NCBI GenBank assembly: GCA_015146655.1
Contig: VKHL01000080.1
Coordinates: 62,951-126,950, forward strand
Source of the DNA: Ochromonas danica
Lineage: Eukaryota > Sar > Chrysophyceae > Chromulinales > Chromulinaceae
Reading direction: 5' to 3'
Length of the DNA stretch: 64,000 nt
Shown: positions 55,381 through 64,000 of the stretch, piece by piece
How positions within the stretch are numbered: the stretch's first letter is position 1
How the letters are laid out: the number at the start of each line of letters is the position of its first letter
The notes under the pieces: model-generated
Database searches by the model: none
Seen by the model: only the letters and a program-made list of their open reading frames with translations
What the model was told of the DNA's origin: nothing
Position numbers and translations under genes: made by a program

Positions 55381-56026
55381 GTCTGACAGGAAGGTGATGA
55401 TGTCTTACTGTGTTCTTATTGTGTGACTCTCTCCCTCTCTCTCTAGTGTAACCTAACGAGAAAATGTTTCTTTCTCTTTCTCTCTTTTCTCTCATACACA
55501 GTGTTTTACTTCATGTGGAGAGAAGAAGCTGTTGGTTGTCATTAAGAAGTGACGTCAGCATTCAAAGTACCCATAGCAGTAGCTAAACTACTAATATACA
55601 TAAGGTGCTGCTGGTCCATAGACCTCCGTATCAACACACTCAGCGAATAGAAAGATATGCTCTGCAGAATAAAAGGAGCAAGCAAGGTCCATAATACTTA
55701 GCAGCCAACCTTACGTGCTTCCAGTAGGTCAACAAACAGATTGCTCAATCCCATGAGCATGTTGATATGGTGGAGTATGAACAAGCTGGGCCTTATGTTT
55801 AGTAGCTGCTGTAGGTTTGTTTGAATGCTAATATCACTTCCCCCATGTAATACTAATTATTGACTTAATCACCTAATGACATCCAATAGAAGCAGAGAGG
55901 GGGAATCCACTCAATCAAGGTCAAGTTGGTGATAGATGCTGTGTAGATAGTATTTACAGAGTGACAATTGACAGTGAGATGAGATGGGATGAGATAGGAA
56001 GTGTTGATGACCAATCAATCAATCAA
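55381..56026. other. Intergenic region, convergent
   Basis: Between the 3' ends of U5-40K and the small His-rich gene. A CT-rich stretch at 55426-55445 and a short CAAT repeat at 56012-56035 are the only patterns I see. Confidence 0.45.
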
Positions 56027-56392
56027 TCAATCAACTTTCATCTCTTTCTCCTGCCTCTCCCTCAATGTATTTCCATCATCATCAACACCATCAACACCAT
56101 CAACACCATCAACACCATCAACACCATCAACTTCTTCTTCTTCTTCACTTGTTGGGAGGTCGCCATCGTTGGGGTCAGCAGGGATTTGATTGTGACGAGG
56201 AAGATGATGACGTGGTCCATGGCGATGATGACGTGGTCCATGGTGATGATGAGAGTCATGCTTGAAGTTCCATTTCACAAGAGCACCTGTGAAAAACATT
56301 CCGCTGACGACGAAGAACTGAAAAGGCGTCAATCCTAGTCCCTCACAGAGAGTGTAGAATCTCTCCAATAAACGACCTATCAGTGACTCCAT
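56027..56392 (-). CDS. Small membrane protein with His-rich and Val-Asp-Gly repeat tail
   Basis: Single exon, 121 residues. Residues 1-20 form an amphipathic segment. A hydrophobic span at about 22-40 (L-T-P-F-Q-F-F-V-V-S-G-M-F-F-T-G-A-L) looks like one transmembrane helix. Then come a His/Arg/Pro-rich stretch with a duplicated H-G-P-R-H-H unit, an acidic run of five Glu and five Val-Asp-Gly units. The last are encoded by a 9-base minisatellite. I do not recognise the family. The hydrophobic N-terminal half looks like real protein; the tail may be drifting repeat sequence. Confidence 0.6.
   Translation of the reverse strand: MESLIGRLLERFYTLCEGLGLTPFQFFVVSGMFFTGALVKWNFKHDSHHHHGPRHHRHGPRHHLPRHNQIPADPNDGDLPTSEEEEEVDGVDGVDGVDGVDGVDDDGNTLRERQEKEMKVD
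56081..56131. repeat. 9-bp minisatellite (CAACACCAT) encoding Val-Asp-Gly
   Basis: About five and a half perfect copies of ATCAACACC on the plus strand, translated on the minus strand as V-D-G units. A CTT/TTC run follows it and encodes the Glu run. Confidence 0.92.
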
Positions 56393-56701
56393 AAACTAGT
56401 TAGTTAAAATATAGAAATATTGATATTAAATTCAATGGATAGATAGATTGGGTAGTCTAGTATGTATCACACAAGACTTGACTTGTTGTTTGATGTTGCA
56501 TTGATCAAAGGAAAATTGTCATATATTATTGTGATGCGTGCGAATCAAACCTGGTGTCTCATCTTGAAGTAATATTGTCTTGCGTGGTGAATCACTCCTC
56601 TCACACCCGCAGAGGGTCGGCAAACAAACGAATTCCAAATCGAAATTCCATTCATTCATCACGCGATCTTATTTGCTTGTCCTGGGACAGTCCCCTATCC
56701 C
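56393..56701. promoter_or_regulatory. Divergent upstream region of the His-rich and F-box/LRR genes
   Basis: 309 bases, A/T-rich near 56400-56450. No specific element recognised. Confidence 0.4.
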
Positions 56702-58234
56702 ATGTCACCATCCTGGAGACAGTTATTCTCTTTCTCCCAATGTGGAAGCAAGAGTCGACCAGAGCATTCCACAAAGAATATTTGGTTTTGTGAACTGCCG
56801 GATGACCTCTGCCGAGAGATTCTCACCGTGTGGCTTGCGGAGGCCGACGCTATAGTGAAGCTGGACACTGCGCTCTGTAACCATCGCTATCGTAAAGATT
56901 TCTTGCGCCAATTGCAGACCCCGGACTTCTCCGACATCTTCTACTCTCTCAACCCCAAGCTAGTGGGTGGCAAGTTCGAAGGCTATTTACAATGGATACA
57001 AATCCGCGCTGTTCGAATAACTTCCTTGGTTGTGAGCTTACGTACATTGACGAGTAAGAGAGGTAAGGAGCTCTTTCGCTCCATGAATCTTGTGGCGATA
57101 AGGAAGATGCACCTCTGCGCCCCCGCCCAGGAAGACAACAAGGCCATAGCCGTCTACAAGTGGAGAAAGCTGCTGTCCTCTTGTGATGGGCTGGAAGAGT
57201 TGGAAGTTAGTACACGTTGCCAAGGAGGAGAGCTGCTGCCAGAAGCTTTGAAACACTGTCCGTTGCGGTCCCTGCGCTTGCACTACCAGCTGCTGTCCGC
57301 ACTCACTCCCTCCTCTCTGGCCTGCTGGCACCGATCCCTGCTGAGACTCCACCTTCTTCACTGTGAGTTGACAGATGATCTTATGGGACAGTTGCTACTT
57401 CAATGCCAAGGCTTGGTGGAATTACAAGTCGTGCAATGCAGTATGGTCACCATAAAGAGTTTGCCGGTCATCTTCGGAAACTTGCCTCTCCTCGAACAGC
57501 TTGCATTCGTATTACCTCGAACTTTGAGGGTTGATGGAGATGTTGGAGCCTTACCAATTGCACCCTCTCTGAAGATTCTCGATCTGCCAGTGAGAGGACT
57601 GCCCGTTGACTTTCCTCAGCGTCTGTTAGCAGCGTGTCCGCGCTTGGAGCAAGTCCACACTTTGCGATTTTCTGTTGCCTATGAGCATGGAATGCGTTCT
57701 ATCGCAATCCTTGATCCTCAGATTATGTTTCCTGAGCAAATGATAACCATATTGAGAAGGTTTGGATCGGAGCTGCAGGCCGTTGAGGCTACGGACTTGT
57801 CCGCCGAGCAGGTCTGCCAATTGTTGCAAGGCTGTCGAGCACCGTTATGCAGCTTAAAGCTTGTTCGTTGCGCACTCAATGATGATTCGCTTAAAATGCT
57901 CTGCCAACATGGCCCTGATTTACAGGTGCTTCATTTGTTTGCTTGTGGAGGTCTTCAAGACAGACATTTGCTAATGCTTACAGAGTATTGCAAGAATGTC
58001 GTCGATTGCCGTATCCCTGGCAGTGCTTTGATTAGCGATGATGCCTTGATATCATTGAAGCGTTGGCCTTCTCTTCAACGCCTTGATATTTGTCGCTGTG
58101 AACAAGTGAGTGACAAGGGTGTCCAAGCTGTGCTTGAGCATTGCGTCTTTCTACGTCACCTCTCTGCCGCACATAGCCGACTTTCTCCCTCTATGTTATC
58201 AGCCTTACAAATTCGGTTTAGAGCACATTATTAG
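56702..58234 (+). CDS. F-box-like leucine-rich-repeat protein
   Basis: Single exon, 510 residues. An F-box-like segment at about 32-72 (L-P-D-D-L-C-R-E-I-L, then R-Y-R-K-D-F) precedes a series of irregular leucine-rich repeats. The clearest are the C-terminal ones: L-K-L-V-R-C-A-L-N-D-D-S-L, L-Q-V-L-H-L-F-A-C-G-G-L-Q-D, L-Q-R-L-D-I-C-R-C-E-Q-V-S-D-K-G. These are the cysteine-containing AMN1/FBXL type. Such proteins are usually substrate receptors of SCF ubiquitin ligases, but many protist members are uncharacterised. The first 25 residues are low in conserved character, so the real start could be another site. Confidence 0.82.
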   Translation: MSPSWRQLFSFSQCGSKSRPEHSTKNIWFCELPDDLCREILTVWLAEADAIVKLDTALCNHRYRKDFLRQLQTPDFSDIFYSLNPKLVGGKFEGYLQWIQIRAVRITSLVVSLRTLTSKRGKELFRSMNLVAIRKMHLCAPAQEDNKAIAVYKWRKLLSSCDGLEELEVSTRCQGGELLPEALKHCPLRSLRLHYQLLSALTPSSLACWHRSLLRLHLLHCELTDDLMGQLLLQCQGLVELQVVQCSMVTIKSLPVIFGNLPLLEQLAFVLPRTLRVDGDVGALPIAPSLKILDLPVRGLPVDFPQRLLAACPRLEQVHTLRFSVAYEHGMRSIAILDPQIMFPEQMITILRRFGSELQAVEATDLSAEQVCQLLQGCRAPLCSLKLVRCALNDDSLKMLCQHGPDLQVLHLFACGGLQDRHLLMLTEYCKNVVDCRIPGSALISDDALISLKRWPSLQRLDICRCEQVSDKGVQAVLEHCVFLRHLSAAHSRLSPSMLSALQIRFRAHY

Positions 58235-58425
58235 ATTTATAATGTTCTTCTTTAGTTTCTTCCGTTACTATAGTTAGGTTAGAGCAGCCTGAACATATTT
58301 GCTTTTAGCAGAAGCGCACAGGCCTTTAGGATTGTGGTCCCATCGCATCCCAGTAAATTGGTAGATGCAAATGAATATAATCGTTAACTGACATTTTTTT
58401 CGGGAATGGCGCTCTTTCTTCTGGT

Positions 58426-59729
58426 TCATGATCTATCATCCCCATTTGAGCAATCTTTGCACTTTCCAGATTCTTGCAATGCCTCCATTACTTTTACATA
58501 GCCGCGGATCTTAGCTATTTTATAAGCAGTTTGACCCAATTTGCTCCGTCGATTAACATCAATGTTAGACATTTTCAGCAGCATTCGAACGATTTCAAGA
58601 TGTCCATAGCTGCAAGCCCAGATCAACCCAGTGTAATCGTCGTCATCCATGATGTTGACATCAATGCCAGGATATTTCAAGAGGAGTTGGACCACTTTCG
58701 TGTGACCATTCAAGCATGCTCCCATGAGTGCAGTCCATCCATTTGGTGTTGTACGATAATTCACTTCAATCTTTGGTACAGCCAACAGCATCGCCACGAT
58801 TTCTGGAAATCCATTATATGAAGCCCACATTATCGCCGTGCAACGGTACTGTTGCACATACTACTTCAGCTTAGGATATATACTGTACATTCCATGAAGT
58901 GGACTCACATTGGTTTCCGACAAGTTTACATCAAGGTGAGGATGGAGTAGGAGAATCTTCAACACGTCTTTGCTGTTTTCACTGGCAGCAATCATTACCA
59001 CGGGGCAGGTCTGCACACACATGCACGGGAATAGAATAGATCAGCAAGTCTGCAAAGCAAAGCATGAGAGAGCTGTTCTCACGGTCTCATTCATATTGCG
59101 AGGTTTGTATTTGAGCATCGCATTGATGTTTGGTATGCGATCAATCGCATGCAGATCTCTAAGCTGGCGAAGCAGGCCGACATCATTCAGTATGGCTGTG
59201 TTAAATAAGTTGAGTTGATCGAGTAGGGTATGAATGCGATGATTGGCTTCTTCCACTGTAGCCTTTCCTATAGTTTCGACATAGTCAAGTCACCAAACAG
59301 ACAATGTGCAGATGGACACCAACATAGCAGGTAGAACGAATTAACAGTTTACAAACCGTTAGTGGGTGTTTTAGCCTTCTGAGCGTCGATAATGATAGGG
59401 GCAAGGCAGTTGTCTCCTTGGCCTGCTCGGTGAGATGGAGATGTGCGGCAGGCGGCAGTGCAGTGCTGATAGTATATGAACCAGAAGGTTGCACTCGACA
59501 GCAGCACCAGAATTAGACTCAGAGTCATTGCCTCACTCCAAGTGCCCAGTGCGTCAATATTAAGAACGGGCTCTCTTATTAAGACCAAGAAGGTGTGCGC
59601 AATCTGGTTGAGACGACTCCAAGTGGAAGACTTCACGCCATCAAGATAGTCCACTAAGTACAAGCAGTTTTGAAAGATGAAAGCCCTCAGGATCAGTGAA
59701 TAAGACATGGTGATAATGATAGGATTCAA
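58426..59729 (-). CDS. Ankyrin-repeat protein with N-terminal membrane segment
   Basis: Four exons: 59729-59357, 59267-59083, 59010-58909 and 58860-58426; 364 residues (357 if the second ATG at 59708 is used). Residues 1-85 contain hydrophobic stretches, and a clear membrane helix lies at about 67-85 (T-L-S-L-I-L-V-L-L-S-S-A-T-F-W-F-I-Y-Y). A linker follows, then an ankyrin array of about five repeats (C-T-A-I-M-W-A-S-Y-N-G; W-T-A-L-M-G-A-C-L-N-G-H; Y-T-G-L-I-W-A-C-S-Y-G-H). Exon 3 is exactly one repeat (102 bases, phase 0), whereas exon 4 fuses several. The 5' junction is an uncommon GTTTGT donor, chosen because it alone keeps the frame with CTATAG. It is a likely membrane-tethered adaptor of unknown partner. 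Confidence 0.8.
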
Positions 59730-59835
59730 TTATGACCTCGTTGCAGCTCATGAAGACAAAGAAGGGACGACGTCAAAATGTGTGGATAAACTATTTGTTG
59801 TATTCATATAAACCTGTGTGTTATGCATCTTCAGC

Positions 59836-59935
59836 GCTCTGATAGCTCAGTCGGTAGAGCATTCGGCTGTTACGCAGCCACCTAAGAGGTGTACTGGTTA
59901 CCGAAAGGTCGAGAGATCGAGACTCTCTTGGAGCG
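59836..59935 (+). tRNA. tRNA-Asn (anticodon GTT) with a 27-base intron
   Basis: The acceptor stem GCTCTGA pairs with TTGGAGC, with discriminator G. The anticodon stem is TTCGG/CCGAA, and the loop CTGTTA-A gives anticodon GTT at 59869-59871. The intron at 59873-59899 sits at the canonical place after base 37 and can fold on itself (ACCT aag AGGT inside CAG...CTG). The T arm GAGAG/CTCTC carries the loop ATCGAGA, with A54 instead of the near-universal T54. Four T at 59940-59943 can terminate polymerase III. Confidence 0.92.
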
Positions 59936-60088
59936 AATCTTTTGCCACTGAGTGGTTCTTTTCCTACGCATTGTAATAATATGGTAACGGCTGCTGTCTG
60001 GATGGGTTTTTCGAATTAGACTGAATGCTGCCATTGCTGTAAATGGATGATGAATTTATACAGTATTGACTAATTGTAATCTTTTATC

Positions 60089-63000
60089 ATGTCAGGATCT
60101 CAGATAGATCTTAATCCATTAGAAAGCTTTTGCTTCTTTTGTAAACTTCTCTGGGCACCTGATCGAAAAGATCTTCGTCCACGATTCCCTATTTTAGATA
60201 CATTAGTCTATCACCAGGGGAAGCCTGTTTGGTGGCTCTTTACCTCTAAGAAAACTGGAGTAAGTACTACTGCACTGCCTTTGCTTGACCCGCTTTTCTC
60301 ACCCTCATCTCTCATCTGTGTGTGTGTAATGTGTGCGGGGTGTATCTATGGTGTGCGTGTGTGTGCATGTGTGTGGGGGGTGTCTAGGAGGTAATGAAGA
60401 AGAAGAGCTCTCGTCTGCTGTCAGTCATGCATATCGTCAACAACCTCAAGAAAGCCTTCCATAACTTCGCTGGACATAAGGCACCAGAAGTGAAGACGAA
60501 GATCGCTCTGGTCTGGTATGTCAACGCCTCGCACAGCCTGGCCTCCTACCTGGTCGACGAGGTAGAGCTCTCCGCTCTGCTCACCCAGCCCGTCAATGAG
60601 ATCATCGCTATCCAGGCCTATATTGGAGGCTATCCTGTGAAAGGCAGTGGGATTTTCGAACATCGGATATCGAAAACAGACAAACGTGGTCGAGTCAAGT
60701 ATGACTCCATTGAACGCTGTGATTTGGATGATTTAGGCTTAGCCAAAGTACAGTTTACTTATCCTTGCAAGGAATTGATTATCACGGATACTCAGCATGA
60801 ACTAATGCATTCTCTGTCGATTCTGATCAGTCGGTATATCGAAGGTGTGACAGGAGGCAAGGTGAGTCAGATGACCTTGGTCTCTGTCTTCAACAGCTCT
60901 TGGACACCTTTCTTTGTCACGCTCAAGACACTCAGTCTCACAGCATTACCAGCTGGTGAACTGGTTGATCGTGAGCAGTTCATCTATCCTTTAGGTATCG
61001 CACCTCAACCACCAGCTTTTGATCAGCGCAGCTCTTTCCTTCCTGTTGGAGTCTATGATGAGGTTGGAGGATTAGGATTGGGAGTGAGAAGTGAAGAAGG
61101 GTTTGAAAGACGACCCACGAGATTACAGAGTCCATTGTTACGACCAGCATCACCTGTCATTGCTGGCCGTCCACTTTCTCCGCATTTGTCAACACGAGCC
61201 AGTGGATTGCTGGACCAGATCCTCAACCCTCAACAGACAACAACAACAACTACAGCAACACGTACATTCTTCCCAGATGATCCTAATAACCACACTGCTA
61301 CTCGTCTGTCCTTTACAGCCACTAATAATACTACTGCCTCCTCCTCGTTGCCTATGCAATTGTCTGACTTACAGTCTCAACTACCACAACTCAAGATAAC
61401 TATAGAACAGTCTTCCAAGCAGAAAGAGGAGCAGGAGAAGCAAGAAGAGCCGAAGGAAAGGCCTGAAGAAAGGGTAGCAAGGGCAGTGGTAGCACAGGTT
61501 TTGGGGAAGAAGCCACGGCCTCGCAGTGCGCCATCTACGAAGGCCACGGGTCGCAGACTGTCCAATGCTCCAGCACCCACCACAGCCGTCATCCAATTGA
61601 AAGTCTCCACGCCATCTGATCGTGTGCTGCAAGGCACAGAGAGTTGGCATAATCGTTTGCCAGTGGAGCATGTATTGGCCAGAGAGGCACCAGATGGAAG
61701 TGCCAAGCCTTTAGAGAGCTTCTTCCCTGTACGAAGACCTATTTCAGCACCTCATAACTCACGAGACAAATACAAGAGAGAGAAGAGTGAGACTGTCTTG
61801 ACACAAACAACAAAGATGATGACGCATGTTTCCTTCCATGGCGATCATCAACAACAATACCAACAACAACACTATGAAGGACAGCATGGAGAAGGAGATG
61901 AAGAGGAAGCTATTCCAGGAACGTATTTACACAAAGACCTCCCATTAGCAGGGTCTGTCTGTTATGGAGATTATTGCAACTTTATCCAACAATTAGATGA
62001 AGCCATGAGAGCAGAAGGGACGATGGATGACTTTGCTTCTTCTCCTCCTGCTGCTCCCTCTCCCAAGGGAAAGAAGAAGTCTTATCATCGCAGCAGCAGT
62101 GATGATGATGGCAAATGCAAAGACTGTACTCATCGTCTCTCTCTTAAATCAATTCTTCTTTTCCGTGCTGAAACTCAGTTTACAGGACTTGCTTTAGAGA
62201 ATAAAGTACAATCTTGGTTATTACGTTTGAAGTTACAGTCATTAGATCGTAGTCAACAACTGGCGTACTTCATTAGACAACATCTACGCGAAGTAGCTCA
62301 GAGGTGTCAAGAAGAAGCACGACGTATGGCTCTCTCTTCAACCACTCATAGTGCTATGGAGATGTGGCAAGATCTTCATGTCGTCTATCGTCGATTAGTT
62401 TATGCTCAAGCTATGCACACTATTCATCCTAGTCGATTCTATTACTCTGTACCTGTTTGTAAAGCTTGTTATCAACTGTATACTTATGCTGATGCATTAC
62501 GACAGAAAATGATATTACATCCACGTAATGAAGAACAAGCAGAAGAATATCTCAAAATGCAACAATTAGAACAACAACAAGAAGAAGAGTTTCGACGAAA
62601 AGCTCATGTAGATAAGAATGACCTAGGAGGGGGTGGTCGAAAGACTAGAACAGTCTCTAGAAGTGGAACAGGTAATAGTTCTCTCTTTCATCGGCTATGC
62701 TATGGAGATGATGAACAGCCTCGATCTGCAGGCTCTACGGGTGGAAGCAAAATGCGTTTGATGCGTTTGTTACAACAACAACATCAACAGATTGCTCAAC
62801 TCAAAGCACAACGTAAGACAATAGGACAAGTAGATGAGTCTAATTATGATGAGGTTGATGATGAAGAAGGAGACCGTCGAAGGGATCGAAAAGGGCGAGC
62901 GACAAGTCGAAGTCGAAGCAGAAGCAGACATGGAGCAGACTCTTCTCCTTCGCCTCTGTCCGCACAGCCTACATCTCTTCTCACTACTACTACCACTACT

Positions 63001-63624
63001 ACTCGCAATATAGTCCAAGACAACGCCGAAGCAGTTCAAACGGGTAGTCAAAGACCAGCTACTAGCACTATCTTTTCCTATGTCAAGCAGCAACAACAAC
63101 AGTCCAAGAAGACAAGGACTGTAGGAGGAGATCAGGAGGAGGATGTGAGTGTGAGGGATGATGAGATTGAGCAAGAGGCGATGAGGAATATGATGAGTTT
63201 TGGTGTTGTTCAACAAAGAGTTAATGATCGTATAGCCAATCTCTATGGTTACTCTACTTTGCCTTTCGAAGATGATGCACCGCAACTGTCAGTGAAAGGA
63301 CCAACACCAACACCAACACCAGCACTAACACTACCACTACCAGCAGCAAAGGCCATTCCTCCTACTCCCCCTTCCTCTGTTGCCATGAACAAGAACCAGT
63401 CAGCTACTATAGTGCCTATGGTTCGTATTGATTTGACTGATAGCAGTCGACCTGTTGAGATTCGCTTGGATTCTGCGAGAGCTGCTTCTCCTTCTGCCTT
63501 GCCTGTCATCGCAGAGGAGAGTGTTGGACAGCTGGATGAGTTCACTATCTCAGCTCCCTCTTCTCTATTACCCATGGACTACTCTCAATCTCTCAGTCCC
63601 ATGCCTTCTTTTTCTCCTATGTAG
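60089..63624 (+). CDS. Large conserved-looking protein with two CxxC pairs, function unknown
   Basis: Two exons, 60089-60259 and 60388-63624, phase 0; 1135 residues. The first 250 residues look globular: F-C-F-F-C-K-L-L-W, G-K-P-V-W-W-L-F, then a hydrophobic alpha/beta-like stretch. A long Ser/Thr/Gln/Pro-rich region follows. A second ordered block spans about 630-800 with K-C-K-D-C (C634, C637) and V-C-K-A-C-Y (C748, C751), which could form one zinc site built from two distant C-x-x-C pairs. The C-terminal 330 residues are low-complexity, with Gln, Thr, Ser-Arg and Pro runs. Two globular blocks separated by disordered linkers suggest a scaffold or regulator. I do not recognise the family. 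Intron 1 is very GT-rich. Confidence 0.72.
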
Positions 63625-64000
63625 TGATAAAACTGTTCTTGTAGTTCTAGTAGTTGTTGTGGTCGTAGTCATCGATCAATAGAAAGATGACTTTTGATTA
63701 ATTTGATTGTTTGATTTCACGTTTTCACTAAAAATACTCTCTACTAGTCTACTTCTTCTTCTTTTCCTTTTAGTTTAGAGATGGTTGAAGTACAGTAGAT
63801 ATAGTAGATATATAAGATAATTTCAAAATGAACTTCGCGCAATGATCATTTAAGAGTTTTACACTATTAGACTATTCCACACTCATCGGTGGTCATTTAT
63901 TTAGATGGTCTAACCTTAACCTATTGTCCTAACCCCGTCATCATGACTACAATCAATCAATCCCAAGGCTGTGAAAGAGAGAGATATATAGTCAACTGCT
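63625..64000. other. Downstream region to the window end
   Basis: A GTTGTGGTCG-type tract, then A/T-rich sequence. No gene could be supported. Confidence 0.45.

Overview
The window looks like nuclear DNA of a photosynthetic eukaryote, most likely a stramenopile (heterokont) alga. Three observations support this. A light-harvesting chlorophyll-binding protein (34478-35575, minus) starts with a signal peptide followed by a Phe-containing junction, as in algae with a secondary red plastid. An HslU protease ATPase carries an N-terminal organelle presequence. Most genes have short canonical GT-AG introns. I cannot name the class or species. All exon boundaries below were inferred by eye from GT-AG sites, reading phase and protein family, without transcript data.

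Layout. 1-5.0 kb: a possible retroelement tail, a membrane coiled-coil protein, tRNA-Lys, and an ankyrin gene with one repeat per exon, bracketed by a 52-bp direct repeat. 5.0-13.1 kb: an F-box-like protein, a small SET-domain protein divergent from HslU, an EF-hand protein and a rhomboid protease. 13.5-25.3 kb: four tandem paralogues (A, B, C, D) forming an unusual family. 25.7-35.6 kb: GPI mannosyltransferase III (PIGB), a RidA-family protein, ribosomal protein L26 with a start codon interrupted by an intron, a GCN20-like ABCF ATPase and the light-harvesting protein. 35.8-53.8 kb: midasin (MDN1/REA1), 18 kb including one 15.5-kb exon. 54.2-63.6 kb: U5 snRNP 40K WD40 protein, a small His-rich membrane protein, an F-box/LRR protein, a second ankyrin gene, an intron-bearing tRNA-Asn and a large protein of unknown function.

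The most interesting region is the 13.5-25.3 kb array. The full-length members A and D read FYVE zinc finger, PIH1-like domain, Ala/Glu/Lys coiled-coil repeat, second PIH1-like domain, PDK1-type PH domain. This joins two phosphoinositide-binding modules to two domains of the kind found in R2TP/dynein-assembly co-chaperones. The two PIH1-like domains appear to be an internal duplication, because both are interrupted by a phase-0 intron at the same place. B lacks the repeat and the second PIH1-like domain. C has lost its PH domain. Exact identity blocks that include an intron (A/D, 449 bp) and an upstream region (C/D, 514 bp) point to recent gene conversion or duplication.

Otherwise the genes are a mix of housekeeping functions: ribosome biogenesis and translation (midasin, L26, ABCF, tRNAs), splicing (U5-40K), GPI-anchor synthesis, organelle proteolysis and photosynthesis. 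They are not arranged as an operon or pathway cluster. Several neighbours are divergent with compact shared upstream regions (SET/HslU 300 bp, LHC/midasin 258 bp).
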